Source of the DNA: Rhizobiales bacterium 62-17
Lineage (GTDB): Bacteria; Pseudomonadota; Alphaproteobacteria; Rhizobiales; Beijerinckiaceae
Direction: 5' to 3'
Length of the DNA: 57,982 bases
Assembly (NCBI GenBank): GCA_001898965.1
Contig: MKVW01000007.1
Coordinates: 134,273 to 192,254 of the forward strand
The position numbers and the translations under genes were made by a program. Within the stretch, counting starts at the first letter, position 1; every line of letters begins with the position of its first letter. The notes beneath the pieces are model-generated. The model was not told the origin of the DNA and ran no database searches. It saw nothing but the letters and a program-made list of their open reading frames with translations. Shown piece by piece: positions 45,826-54,957 of the stretch.

Positions 45826-45899
45826 CCACATACAAGAACTGCCGCAGCCGGTGGTAAATCTTTTTGCTGCCCCTAGACTTTCAAGCCTTGCGCCCCATT

Positions 45900-45915
45900 T
45901 GTAGCCTATGCTACA
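45900..45915. promoter_or_regulatory. MntR-type operator upstream of mntH
   Basis: TGTAGCCTATGCTACA is a perfect inverted repeat with a 4-nt centre. Read on the other strand it contains TAGCATAGGCTA, matching the core of the E. coli MntR box (TAGCAAAGGCTA) with one difference. It lies 36 bp before the mntH ATG, where a bound Mn-MntR would block transcription. Confidence 0.65.
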
Positions 45916-45950
45916 TCTCGACTGATGCTAAATTGAGGGTTTCTGGGTTT

Positions 45951-47291
45951 ATGTCTTCGGCAGAAAGTTTTGGACCGGGCGCTGGCGGCCCGCAGCGCTT
46001 TGGAATGCGCCCGTCCCTCCCGGAATCCCACGGCAGCGTCGCGGTATCGGGTTCGACCATTCGTCGGTTCATGGCCTTCCTTGGCCCGGGCTATCTGGTC
46101 GCGACCGGCTATATGGACCCCGGCAACTGGGCGACGGCCCTGGCGGGCGGCTCGCAATTCGGCACCGCTCTGCTCTTCATCGCGGTCCTGTCCAGCTTGA
46201 TGGCCATCGTCTTGCAGGCACTCTCGGCCCGGCTCGCCATCGGCACGGGCATGGACCTCGCCCAAACCTGCCGCCAGCGCTTCCCGCGCTCCGTTTCCTT
46301 CGTGCTCTGGCTGATCGCCGAAGCGGCCATCGTCGCTACCGACCTTGCCGAGGTGATCGGCACCGCCATCGGCCTGCAATTGCTGTTTGGCATTCCGCTC
46401 GCCATCGGCGTGATCCTGACCGCGCTCGACGTTTTCCTGGTGCTGGCGCTGCAAAATCTCGGCTTCCGCAAACTGGAAGCCTTCGTCATCGCACTGCTCA
46501 TCGTCATCGCGCTGGCGTTCGCCGGTCAGCTCATCCTGGCGCAGCCCTCCATGGCGGCCATCGCCAAGGGCCTGATCCCGACCGTCGACATCGCGACCAA
46601 TCCGGAAATGCTCTACATCGCGCTCGGCATCCTCGGCGCGACCGTGATGCCGCACAATCTCTACCTGCACTCCGGCGTGGTGCTGACCCGGCAGATCGGA
46701 CCGACCGTTCCCGAAAAGCGCGAAGCGATCAAATTCGCCGTGTGGGATTCGACCATCGCGCTCGCCTTCGCATTGCTCATCAACGGCTCGATCCTGATCC
46801 TCGCCGCAGCCACTTTCTATACGCGCGGGCACCATGAAGTGGCCGAACTGCAAGACGCACATCGGCTGATCACACCGCTGCTCGGCACGGTGCTCGCGGC
46901 GCATCTGTTTGGTATCGCTCTGCTGGCGTGCGGCCTGAATTCGACCGTGACCGCCACGCTCGCGGGCCAGATCGTCATGGAAGGCTTCATCCAGTTCAAG
47001 GTGAGCCCGGTGGTCCGGCGGCTCATCACACGCGGTCTGGCGCTGATCCCCGCCGCCTTCGTCACGATCTGGGCCGGCGAAGCCTTGACGGGTAAACTGC
47101 TTGTGCTGAGCCAGGTCATCCTCAGTCTGGCCCTGCCCTTCGCGGTGATACCACTGGTCTGGTTCACCGCCTCGCGTCGCATGCTGGGCGATCTCGTCGC
47201 GCCACGTGCGCTGTCCTTCGTCGCCTTCGCGATCGCGGCGCTCATCGTCGCCCTCAATCTAAAACTCTTGTTCGATGCCGTGACGGGCTGA
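45951..47291 (+). CDS. mntH: NRAMP family Mn2+/Fe2+ transporter
   Basis: 446 residues from ATG 45951. Eleven or so spans; metal-site motifs DPGNW (56-60, span 1) and MPHNLYLHS (about 233-241, span 6) are intact, as is [22 protein letters not shown]. Proton-coupled manganese (and iron) import through the inner membrane. The MntR-like palindrome upstream suggests repression by manganese. Confidence 0.92.
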   Translation: MSSAESFGPGAGGPQRFGMRPSLPESHGSVAVSGSTIRRFMAFLGPGYLVATGYMDPGNWATALAGGSQFGTALLFIAVLSSLMAIVLQALSARLAIGTGMDLAQTCRQRFPRSVSFVLWLIAEAAIVATDLAEVIGTAIGLQLLFGIPLAIGVILTALDVFLVLALQNLGFRKLEAFVIALLIVIALAFAGQLILAQPSMAAIAKGLIPTVDIATNPEMLYIALGILGATVMPHNLYLHSGVVLTRQIGPTVPEKREAIKFAVWDSTIALAFALLINGSILILAAATFYTRGHHEVAELQDAHRLITPLLGTVLAAHLFGIALLACGLNSTVTATLAGQIVMEGFIQFKVSPVVRRLITRGLALIPAAFVTIWAGEALTGKLLVLSQVILSLALPFAVIPLVWFTASRRMLGDLVAPRALSFVAFAIAALIVALNLKLLFDAVTG

Positions 47292-47366
47292 CCGTCACAG
47301 CTTCCTTCCCTGCCAACGATCCGCTCCGCTGGCCCTGCCGGCGGCACGGGAAAGACGTGCCTATCA

Positions 47367-48221
47367 ATGCGTTCACTTCGCGCTGCCCTGCTGTCCAGCC
47401 TTTGCCTCGGCCCGTTGCCCGCTGTAGCCGGCGACATCGACAGCGAACATATGTTCGGCTTCACCGAAGGCAGCGACTTCGGCGGCAAGGGCGAATTGGA
47501 GATCGAATATTCGGCCTTCGGCCGCTTGGGCCGCGCACGCGGCCGCTATTCCGCACTCTCCGGCGGCCTCTCGGCGAAATATTCGGTGACGGATGATTTC
47601 CGCATCGCGCCCGGTTTCTTCATCGCCCGCCACGACATCTCAGGCGTTCCAGGTCTGCCCCAACGTAGCGCCACCTCCCCCGAAGGCATCGAGTTGGAAT
47701 TCAAGTATCGGCTGTGGCGCCGCGACGAACATGGCTTCGGTCTCACTCTCGGCGTCAAGCCGACCTTCGCGCGCATCGATGGCGTGGCGGGGCTGCGATC
47801 CAGCGAATTCGCCACATCCTTCTTCGCCCGCTTCGACAAGGAGATCGTGCCCGACACGATGCTGGTGGCTTTGAACGTCGATTATGAAACCGGCTTTGGC
47901 CGCACGCCAGGCATGACAGTGTGGAATCGCGCTTCAGCGCTTAGCCTGTCCGCCGGCACCAGCCTGCGGATTGTCGGCCGGCTCTTCATGGGCGGCGAAG
48001 CGCGTTACGTGCGGACCACCGACGGCAGCTTCCTCAACCGCTTCTCCGGCCACGCCCTCTTCATCGGCCCTAACCTGTTCTACAAGCCGACCGATCATTC
48101 CTTCATCTCGGCGGTATGGAACCGACAGGTAGCCGGACGCGCCGACGGGCTGCCAGGCCGCTTCGATCTTGATAATTTCGAACGCAACGAAATGCGGATC
48201 GTCTACGGCGTGGCGTTCTAG
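47367..48221 (+). CDS. Probable outer-membrane barrel protein, unknown function
   Basis: 284 residues. Signal peptide MRSLRAALLSSLCLGPLPAVA, then alternating polar/aromatic strands throughout (ELEIEYSAFGRLGRARGRYSAL, LEFKYRLWRR) and a terminal Phe (MRIVYGVAF), which suggest an outer-membrane beta-barrel of about 12 strands. No named family recognised. Its stop overlaps the stop of the convergent pgeF gene by 4 nt (CTAG). Confidence 0.75.
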   Translation: MRSLRAALLSSLCLGPLPAVAGDIDSEHMFGFTEGSDFGGKGELEIEYSAFGRLGRARGRYSALSGGLSAKYSVTDDFRIAPGFFIARHDISGVPGLPQRSATSPEGIELEFKYRLWRRDEHGFGLTLGVKPTFARIDGVAGLRSSEFATSFFARFDKEIVPDTMLVALNVDYETGFGRTPGMTVWNRASALSLSAGTSLRIVGRLFMGGEARYVRTTDGSFLNRFSGHALFIGPNLFYKPTDHSFISAVWNRQVAGRADGLPGRFDLDNFERNEMRIVYGVAF

Positions 48222-48994
48222 TTAAGAGCAATCGCCGCGATCAGGCGGCCGTAGTCATTCTCGCCGCGATGGGTGGTGCGGCGGTACGAGTAAAAGCGCT
48301 CTTCGTCCGCATAGGTGTCGAGAGCAAGATTTTCGAATGCACCAACGCCAGCTCTGTCGAGCTGGGCGCCGATGAAAGCCGGCAGATCGAACATGGCATG
48401 ATCGGCGCGCGACGACGGCACGAAGAAACGTTCGTTATCGGCGTCAGCGGCGCGGAAGCGCGCGACGAATTCCGGCCCGACTTCATAGGAAGCCTGCGCG
48501 ATCGTCGGGCCGAGGACAACGTTGACATTGGCACGCTTGGCACCAAGCCCTTCCATGCGCTGCAGGGTCGCTTCGATCACACCATCGAAAGCGCCTTTCC
48601 AGCCGGCATGAGCAGCGCCGACCACCCCTGCCCGCGCATCGGCAAACAATAAGATACCGCAGTCGGCGCCCGTCACGCCAAGCCCCAGACCTGTCGTCGC
48701 GGTGGCGACGCCATCGCAGCGCGGCCGCTCCGCCTCGCTCCATGGCGCAGCGATGGCCACCGCATCGGCGGAGTGAATCTGATACGGCACCATGAAGCGA
48801 TCGGCCGTTGTCCCCAGCGTCTCGGCCATGCGACGTTTGTTTTCGGCAACCGCTGCTGCATCGTCGCGCGAACCGGCGCCGCCATTCAGCGACGCATAGA
48901 CGCCGGTACTGACGCCGCCCTGGCGGGTGAAGAAAGCGTGGGACACGCCCGCCGCCTCCAGAAGGCGCGAGCGGATGATCGGCAGCGCGCTCAT
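48218..48994 (-). CDS. pgeF: Peptidoglycan editing factor PgeF (laccase-domain, YfiH)
   Basis: 258 residues. Metal-site residues His74 (YQIHS), Cys112 (GADCG) and His129 (AHAGWKGA) are conserved, as in the YfiH/PgeF (LACC1) family. Members are Zn-dependent purine nucleoside phosphorylases/deaminases, and in E. coli PgeF removes mis-incorporated Ser from muropeptide precursors. Last gene of the lgt-midA-pgeF operon; its ATG overlaps the midA stop (ATGA). Confidence 0.9.
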   Translation of the reverse strand: MSALPIIRSRLLEAAGVSHAFFTRQGGVSTGVYASLNGGAGSRDDAAAVAENKRRMAETLGTTADRFMVPYQIHSADAVAIAAPWSEAERPRCDGVATATTGLGLGVTGADCGILLFADARAGVVGAAHAGWKGAFDGVIEATLQRMEGLGAKRANVNVVLGPTIAQASYEVGPEFVARFRAADADNERFFVPSSRADHAMFDLPAFIGAQLDRAGVGAFENLALDTYADEERFYSYRRTTHRGENDYGRLIAAIALN

Positions 48995-50103
48995 TTCGAT
49001 GGGCTCTGCAAGCCGGGCGGCTGCGGCATGTCGGGATGGGTGATCGCTATCACTTTGAACAGCGCGCCCATGCCCGGCACCATGGCGCCGCCGGCGCCGC
49101 GCTCAGGCGCGGTGGAGACGAGACGCAGCAGCGCCCGATCGACCTCGATCGCCTGACGCGGCGTCGCCTGGCGTTTGAGGCCATTGGCGCGTTCGAAAAT
49201 GCCGAGCTTCGACAGGAAATCCGCCTGCCGTTGCGGGCCATAGACGGAAGCGCCCATGGCACGCGCGGTGCGCGCCAAAGCGGCGAAATCGACATGAGCG
49301 GTGAGATCGGCTTCGCCTGGTTCATCGAGCGGCGACACCGGCTCATGGCTTTTCAGCGCTTGCAAGGTTTCGCCGAACTGGGTTTCCACATGACCATAAT
49401 CGATGATCAAAGCGGCGCCGCGATCGGTCGCGACGCGCTTGGCGAGTTCGGCCATGACCCGATGGCTGAGGCCTGAGACTTCGAGCACGGCGTTTTCATC
49501 GGCACGCGCGCGGATCGAGGTTTCGGGATCATCGGCCAAGCCGTAGTAAAGCGCGTCGTTCTCGTCGAGGCCGATGACCTTCTCGTACCAGGCGCCCTCC
49601 TGAAAGACGTAATGGCGCACCGGCAGAGCATCGAAGAATTCGTTGGCGAGAAAGATCGACGGCCCATAGGGCACGCTGTCGAGGGATTGGTGCCAGGATA
49701 TCTTGAATTCCGAATTGGCCAGGATCTCGCGCTGCTGCGCTTCGAGAACCGGACTGGTCTCGATCAAGTGGACCGTCAGCGCCTTGGCGAAATTGCCGGC
49801 GACCTGCAGAGCGCGCAGCGCATCCGACATCAACGTGCCGCGACCAGGCCCCAGCTCGACAAGCTGGATCTGCTTCGGCGATCCCATCAGCGCCCAGACC
49901 TCGGCGGCCCAGAGGCCAAGCAGTTCGCCGAACATCTGCGAAATCTCCGGCGCCGTGGTGAAGTCACCATCGACGCCAAAGGGATCGCGCGTCATGTAGT
50001 AGCCATGTTCGGGATCGCCGAGCGCGATCGCCATGAACCGCTCGAGGGAAACGGTCTCGCCATTACGGATCAGCCGGCGGATGTGCTCGCCCAACGGCGT
50101 CAT
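48991..50103 (-). CDS. NDUFAF7/MidA-like SAM-dependent methyltransferase
   Basis: 370 residues. The N-terminus has LGDPEHGYYMTRDPFGVDGDFTTAPEIS (conserved in the family), SAM motif LVELGPGRGTLM, then ANEFFDALPVRHYV and LIIDYGH. Mitochondrial NDUFAF7 dimethylates an Arg of complex I subunit NDUFS2; the bacterial substrate is probably NuoD. Overlaps lgt upstream and pgeF downstream by 4 nt each. Confidence 0.88.
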   Translation of the reverse strand: MTPLGEHIRRLIRNGETVSLERFMAIALGDPEHGYYMTRDPFGVDGDFTTAPEISQMFGELLGLWAAEVWALMGSPKQIQLVELGPGRGTLMSDALRALQVAGNFAKALTVHLIETSPVLEAQQREILANSEFKISWHQSLDSVPYGPSIFLANEFFDALPVRHYVFQEGAWYEKVIGLDENDALYYGLADDPETSIRARADENAVLEVSGLSHRVMAELAKRVATDRGAALIIDYGHVETQFGETLQALKSHEPVSPLDEPGEADLTAHVDFAALARTARAMGASVYGPQRQADFLSKLGIFERANGLKRQATPRQAIEVDRALLRLVSTAPERGAGGAMVPGMGALFKVIAITHPDMPQPPGLQSPSK

Positions 50104-50951
50104 CCTTTGCCCCCTGCCTTATCCCCTGCTGCCGCCACCGGTTCGACGACCGGGCGGGCGCGTGCGATCAGCCAGATGCCGACCAGCACCAGCGGGATCG
50201 ACAGGAGCATGCCCATCGTCGCATTTCCAAACAGAAATCCGAGCTGCGGATCGGGCTCGCGGAAGAATTCACAGAAAATGCGCGCCAGACCATAGCCGAT
50301 GCCGAAAACGCCGGTGAGAAAGCCCGGCCGCTGGAAGCCGCCGCGGCGGACGAAGACATAGAGAATCAGCAGGAGCAGCAGCCCCTCGAGCCCCGCCTCA
50401 TAGAGCTGGCTCGGATGGCGGGGCAACGGCCCGGCATCGGGGAAGACCATGGCCCAGGCCACATCGGTCGGCCGGCCCCACAATTCCGGCTTGATGAAAT
50501 TGGCGATACGGCCGAACAACAGTCCGATCGGCACGACGGTGGCGCAGAGATCGCAGACCGACAGCACGCCAAGTTTATAGCGCCGGGCGAACAGCCAAAT
50601 CGCCAGCGCGGCTCCCGCGAGACCGCCGTGAAACGACATGCCGCCTTTCCAGAGCGCGAATATCTCCTGCGGCTCCGCCATATAGTGCTCGACATTGTAA
50701 AAGAGCACATAGCCGAGGCGGCCGCCGAGAATGACGCCGAAGGCGCAATAGACCAGAAGGTCGTCGAGCGACGCCACGGTGGGGCGTGACACCGCCCCCC
50801 AATAGGCCGGCTGCGCCACCAGGCGGCGGGCATAAAACCAGCCGCCGATCAGGCCAAAGATATAGGCCAGCGCATACCAGCGGATCGCGAACGGGCCGAC
50901 CTCGACAAGGACCGGGTCGATAACGGGAAAGGCGATGACAGGCGCGAACAT
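50100..50951 (-). CDS. lgt: Prolipoprotein diacylglyceryl transferase
   Basis: 283 residues from ATG 50951 (MFAPVIAFPVIDPV), AGGAA upstream. Seven spans with GGRLGYVLFYN, the Lgt signature GRIANFIKPELWGRPTD (catalytic Arg), and RHPSQLYEA. It transfers diacylglycerol from phosphatidylglycerol to the lipobox Cys of prolipoproteins in the inner membrane, an essential step. First gene of the lgt-midA-pgeF operon. Confidence 0.94.
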   Translation of the reverse strand: MFAPVIAFPVIDPVLVEVGPFAIRWYALAYIFGLIGGWFYARRLVAQPAYWGAVSRPTVASLDDLLVYCAFGVILGGRLGYVLFYNVEHYMAEPQEIFALWKGGMSFHGGLAGAALAIWLFARRYKLGVLSVCDLCATVVPIGLLFGRIANFIKPELWGRPTDVAWAMVFPDAGPLPRHPSQLYEAGLEGLLLLLILYVFVRRGGFQRPGFLTGVFGIGYGLARIFCEFFREPDPQLGFLFGNATMGMLLSIPLVLVGIWLIARARPVVEPVAAAGDKAGGKG

Positions 50952-51130
50952 GGGTTCCTGCCTAACCGCTGCTCGCAAAAGGGGCAAGCGGTGAGAAAGC
51001 GACCGAATTGCGGCGGAGCGGCGGGCGAGCGCAGGGACGGACGGACCTGCGGAACCAGTTGCTTGCGATAGCCATTATACGGTCGCTGTCATGCGGCTGT
51101 GTGATGGCGGGGTAAGTCCGGAGTTGCTGC

Positions 51131-51331
51131 ATGAACATCAGCCATGACCAGGCCATCGAAATCTACGCCAAGATGCTGAATTATCGGTGGGGCGAGACCG
51201 CCCCCATGATCGCGCGCGAACAGGCCGAGCGATTTCTTCGCCTCGGCGATCAAGGTGGGCACGACGTCTGGATGCAGGTCGCGGCGAAGTCGACGACCCT
51301 TCCCGTCGCGAAACAGGACGACAAAGAGTAA
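51131..51331 (+). CDS. Small conserved-looking hypothetical protein (66 aa)
   Basis: 66 residues from ATG 51131 with GGAG seven nt upstream. Soluble and helical: MNISHDQAIEIYAKMLNYRW, an HDVWMQV segment and a charged end (QDDKE). Balanced codon positions and a good ribosome site support translation. No family named. Divergent from lgt, convergent with the methyltransferase. Confidence 0.6.
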   Translation: MNISHDQAIEIYAKMLNYRWGETAPMIAREQAERFLRLGDQGGHDVWMQVAAKSTTLPVAKQDDKE

Positions 51332-51348
51332 CGTCTGGACGCCGCCCT

Positions 51349-52041
51349 TTAGACCGGGCGAGCCAGGAACAACATTCGGCCCTGATTGTGCCCGATGTTG
51401 CGCGCCGCGCGCTCGGCTGCGAATCCGTGCCCGCGCAAGAGTTCGATCATCGCTGTTTCGCTATAGCGCGTGAGACCCAATTGCTCGCGCAGCTTGCGGT
51501 AGTCGGAAAACACCGTCTTGACGATTCCCTTCAACGCCGCGGTGAGGAAGCCGCCATGAGCGGCGAAGCCAAGCAGCGCGAAGGTATCGGACAAGGCATT
51601 GGCATCTTGCGGGATGACATCGCCCAGCGCCAGAACGCCGCTCGGCTTCAACTTCGCGCGCGCCAGATCGAGCAAAGCGATCAGTTCATCGCGCGAGAGA
51701 TATTGCAGCACTGAATTGACGACGATGAGATCGAGCGTGCCGGGCTCAAGCGCCGCCAACGCGGTTTCGTCGAGGACGGCGATCTTCGGTTCGTTCCTGA
51801 CGCGTTGGGCGACCGCAGCGCGCACGGTCGGCGCCGTGTCGAACAGATAGAGCTTGCCGCAGGCACGCGCCAGATCGCTGGCCGTCCACGCTTCGCCGCA
51901 GCCATAGTCGAGCACCACGGCCTGAGGCGAAGGAAACAGCTTGACGATGTCGCGGGCGATCAGGTCGAAATGCAGCCGGCGGTGCCGCTCGCTGACATAG
52001 ATTGGATGCGGCCCATCCCAATATTCGCGCCAAGAGGTCAT
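51349..52041 (-). CDS. Class I SAM-dependent methyltransferase
   Basis: 230 residues from ATG 52041 (MTSWREYWDG), AAGG upstream. SAM motif VVLDYGCGEAWTASDLA (about 41-57), acidic motif LYLFDTAP and post-motif DLIVVNSVLQYLS. Methyltransf_11/12-type small-molecule enzyme; substrate unknown. It lies 79 nt downstream of the ABC permease gene on the same strand and may be the last gene of that operon. Confidence 0.78.
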   Translation of the reverse strand: MTSWREYWDGPHPIYVSERHRRLHFDLIARDIVKLFPSPQAVVLDYGCGEAWTASDLARACGKLYLFDTAPTVRAAVAQRVRNEPKIAVLDETALAALEPGTLDLIVVNSVLQYLSRDELIALLDLARAKLKPSGVLALGDVIPQDANALSDTFALLGFAAHGGFLTAALKGIVKTVFSDYRKLREQLGLTRYSETAMIELLRGHGFAAERAARNIGHNQGRMLFLARPV

Positions 52042-52120
52042 CGCTGCCTTTCCATTCGCCCACGCCACCCCTTCCTACAGGCGCGGCATGGCGAGGGAAA
52101 GGCCGGAACGCAGCGGCGGC

Positions 52121-52894
52121 TTAAGCCGCCGCGCTGCCCTGGGCACGGAAGGCCCAGCCGGTCATGCGCTGTTCGAGCCAGGCGGTCGCCGCATACATGA
52201 GGATGCCCTCGACGGCGAGCGCGATCAGACCGGCGAAGACCAGCGGCATCTGGAAGTTCGAGCCCGCCTGCGCCATCAGAAAGCCGATGCCGGCATTGGC
52301 GGCGATGGTCTCCGACACCACGGTGCCGACGAAAGCCAAAGTGATCGCCACCTTCAGAGAACCGAAGAAATAAGGCATCGCCCGGGGAATGCCGACCTTG
52401 CGCATGACATCGAGCTTGGAAGCGCCAAGCGCGCGCAACACGTCCTCAAGCTCGGGCTCGATGGTTGCAAGGCCCGTGGCGACGTTCACGACGATCGGAA
52501 AGAAAGAGATCAGGAAGGCGGTGAGGATCGCCGGGATTTCGCCAATGCCGAACCACAACACGAGGATGGGCACGACCGCGACTTTCGGGATCGAGTTGAA
52601 GCCGATCATCACCGGATAGAGGCCGCGATAGATGGTGCGCGACCAGCCGACCACGAGGCCGAGGAACAGGCCGAAGGCAACGGCCAGCGCGAAGCCCGCC
52701 AGGGTCGTCCACAAGGTGACGAAGGAATTGCGTAGCAACGGTGCCCAATAGCGCAGGATCGCCGCCCAGATGTCGCTTGGCGCCGGCAAAGTGATGGTCG
52801 ACACGCCGAACAGCTTGCAGACCAGTTCCCAGATGACGAACAGGGCGATAACGAAAATCCACGGCGCTAAGGATTCGATCTTGGAGGAGTTCAT
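52121..52894 (-). CDS. ABC transporter permease (nitrate/taurine/pyrimidine class)
   Basis: 257 residues from ATG 52894 with GAGGG upstream. Six spans; the EAA loop is around EPELEDVLRALGASKLDVMRKV, and the domain is the BPD_transp_1 type of SsuC/TauC/ThiX permeases. Third gene after the binding protein and ATPase. Confidence 0.85.
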   Translation of the reverse strand: MNSSKIESLAPWIFVIALFVIWELVCKLFGVSTITLPAPSDIWAAILRYWAPLLRNSFVTLWTTLAGFALAVAFGLFLGLVVGWSRTIYRGLYPVMIGFNSIPKVAVVPILVLWFGIGEIPAILTAFLISFFPIVVNVATGLATIEPELEDVLRALGASKLDVMRKVGIPRAMPYFFGSLKVAITLAFVGTVVSETIAANAGIGFLMAQAGSNFQMPLVFAGLIALAVEGILMYAATAWLEQRMTGWAFRAQGSAAA

Positions 52895-52904
52895 GATGTC
52901 GCCC

Positions 52905-53684
52905 TCACCCTTTGCGCACCTGCGCAATCTGATTGCGCAGATCGTGGACGATATCGGTGAACGCCTTGTCGTAGCAGACTTCGAGATCGCGCGGACGCGT
53001 GAACGACACGTCGCGCGTTTCGATGATCCGCCCCGGTCGCGCGCTCATCACATGCACCGTGTCGGCGAGGAAAACCGCCTCGCGCAGATCGTGGGTCACC
53101 AACACCACGGTGAATTTCAGCCGCTGCCAGACATCGCGCAATACGCACCACAATTCCTCGCGCGTGAAGGCATCGAGGGCGGCGAAGGGTTCGTCGAGCA
53201 TCAACAGCGCCGGCTCATGAATCAGAGACCGACAGAGCGAGGCGCGCTGTTGCATGCCACCCGACAATTCCCAGGGAAAGCGATCGCCAAAACCTTTCAA
53301 GCCGACGGTGGCGAGCAGGTCTTCCACCTTGGCGACATATTCGGCACGATGGGAGCGGAATTTACCGCGATAAGGCTCGACGATTTCGAGGGGCAGCAAG
53401 ATGTTGTCGGTGACGGTACGCCACGGCAGCAGATTGGCGTTTTGAAACGCCATGCCCGCCATTTTGACGGGGCCGGTCACCGGCGCACCGTCGACCGCGA
53501 CGACACCGGTCGTCGGCTTCACCAGGCCAGTGACCAGTTTCATCAAGGTCGACTTGCCGCAGCCCGACGGGCCGACGACCGCGGCGAATTCGCCGCGACC
53601 GACGCTGATCGTCGTGCCTTCAAGAGCGAGCACGGGTCCCGTGCGCCCGGCATAGGCGAGCGACACATCTTTTAAAGAAATCAC
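52905..53684 (-). CDS. ABC transporter ATP-binding protein
   Basis: 259 residues. Walker A GPSGCGKST, Q-loop FQNANLLPWRTV, signature LSGGM, Walker B LLMLDEPFAALD, H-loop VTHDLREA. SsuB/TauB/NrtD-type ATPase. It lies 10 nt before the permease gene and 34 nt after the binding-protein gene. Confidence 0.88.
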   Translation of the reverse strand: MISLKDVSLAYAGRTGPVLALEGTTISVGRGEFAAVVGPSGCGKSTLMKLVTGLVKPTTGVVAVDGAPVTGPVKMAGMAFQNANLLPWRTVTDNILLPLEIVEPYRGKFRSHRAEYVAKVEDLLATVGLKGFGDRFPWELSGGMQQRASLCRSLIHEPALLMLDEPFAALDAFTREELWCVLRDVWQRLKFTVVLVTHDLREAVFLADTVHVMSARPGRIIETRDVSFTRPRDLEVCYDKAFTDIVHDLRNQIAQVRKG

Positions 53685-53718
53685 ACCAACCTCCGAGCCT
53701 TATCTCCAGTCCTGAGGC

Positions 53719-54735
53719 TCAGAGCTTGCGCTCGCTGGCCGGCGGCAGGAAATCGCTGCTGAAAACGTCGGATGCCTTCGGCCGGTTCTTGAACTCATAG
53801 GTGTCGGCGATCTGATCGATCGACTTGGCGAGACGCTCCATGTCAACGCCTCCGACGCCATTGGCCTGCACCCAGGGCGTGATCATGTTGTCGCGCAGCG
53901 ACATCTTCAAGCGTGCCAGTTCAATGGCGAGATCGCCCGTCTCGTTGCGCTTCATCACCGACTTGATCGCCTCTTCGGGGTTTTTCGCAGTGTCGATGAC
54001 GCCCTTGATCGTCGCGCGCACGAAGCCCTGCACGACTTTCGGATTGGCCTTGGCGAAGTCCGGATTGACCATGATGGCGTTGCCGTAAAGCACCAGGCCA
54101 TGATCGGACATCAGCATCACCGAAATATCGTCGGCCTTGATGTTGTTCTGCATCAGGTTGAAGAACGACGAGAAGGAGAAGCCGGCGATCACGTCCACCT
54201 TGCCCTGTGCCAGCATCGGCTCGCGCACGGGAAAGCCGACATTCTCGATCTTCACTTTCGAGTCGTCGAACTTGTTCTCCTTGACGAAGGCTTTCCACTG
54301 AGCGAACGCGCCATCGGCGGCCGGCGCCCCAAAAATCTTGCCTTCGAGATCCTTCGGCGTCTTGATGCCGGTCTTCTTCAAGCTGACGAGGGAAAACGGC
54401 GGCCGGTCATAGACCATCATCACCGCCGTCACCTTCTGGTCCGGCTGCTGATCGCGGAATTTGACCAGCGAATTGATGTCGAAGAAGCCGAGCGGATAGG
54501 TGCCGGCGGCGACGCGCGCGATGCCCTGCACCGAACCCGGACCCGTGTCGATGGTGACGTCAAGCCCCTCGGCCTTGTAGTAGCCCTTGTCGATCGCGAC
54601 GAAATAAGGGGCCGACGGTCCTTCGAACTTCCAGTCGAGCGCGAATTTGACCGCTGTCTGAGCAGCCGCGCCATAGGCACTGCATGAAACGACGGCAACA
54701 GCTGCAAAAGCTGCCTTGAAATTGAGCTTTTTCAT
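53719..54735 (-). CDS. ABC transporter substrate-binding protein, NMT1/THI5-like
   Basis: 338 residues from ATG 54735. Sec signal peptide (FKAAFAAVAVVSCSAYGAAA). The mature part starts VKFALDWKFEGPSAPYFVAIDKGYYKAEGLDVTIDTG, the typical NMT1/THI5 opening, and continues FDINSLVKFRD and AAQWK-like segments of the hinge. Relatives bind hydroxymethylpyrimidine, sulfonates or other small N/S compounds. No TPP riboswitch is seen, so a thiamine role is not supported. A sigma-54-like promoter upstream points to nitrogen control. Confidence 0.82.
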   Translation of the reverse strand: MKKLNFKAAFAAVAVVSCSAYGAAAQTAVKFALDWKFEGPSAPYFVAIDKGYYKAEGLDVTIDTGPGSVQGIARVAAGTYPLGFFDINSLVKFRDQQPDQKVTAVMMVYDRPPFSLVSLKKTGIKTPKDLEGKIFGAPAADGAFAQWKAFVKENKFDDSKVKIENVGFPVREPMLAQGKVDVIAGFSFSSFFNLMQNNIKADDISVMLMSDHGLVLYGNAIMVNPDFAKANPKVVQGFVRATIKGVIDTAKNPEEAIKSVMKRNETGDLAIELARLKMSLRDNMITPWVQANGVGGVDMERLAKSIDQIADTYEFKNRPKASDVFSSDFLPPASERKL

Positions 54736-54796
54736 TCCCCGTTCCCCTTCCAACTGCCTCTCGAATAAGCGGAGGCTGAAACATCGTGAGGAATTA

Positions 54797-54812
54797 CGCA
54801 AGCGATGTGCCA
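54797..54812 (-). promoter_or_regulatory. Sigma-54-like promoter of the NMT1-type ABC operon
   Basis: On the minus strand TGGCACATCGCTTGCG: the GG and GC dinucleotides are ten bases apart as required; two positions deviate from TGGCACG-N4-TTGCW. Predicted start near 54786, about 50 nt before the ATG. No enhancer sequence recognised upstream. Confidence 0.55.
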
Positions 54813-54927
54813 ATCCGGCCGGAGCGATCCCAAATTTTTTCGTCAGCCGACAGATCCAAGCGGCCACCTCGGGCGTAGGAATGCGAAGGCAGCGAACCGG
54901 CATTTCTTAAGCACCTATCCGTATTGC

Positions 54928-54957
54928 GCCCCGTCTGGTTTCCAGACGGGGCTTTTT
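54928..54957. terminator. Perfect hairpin beside the cinA-like stop codon
   Basis: GCCCCGTCTGG-TTT-CCAGACGGGGC with TTTTT on the plus strand. It abuts the stop codon of the minus-strand CinA-like gene; on that strand it has no U-tract, so as a classical terminator it points to the plus strand, where no gene is known. Confidence 0.65.

Noticed and set aside
54736..54956. Thiamine (TPP) riboswitch before the NMT1/THI5-type binding protein
   Set aside because: No CTGAGA or other THI-box core found on the minus strand of the leader; the only strong structure is the hairpin next to cinA.
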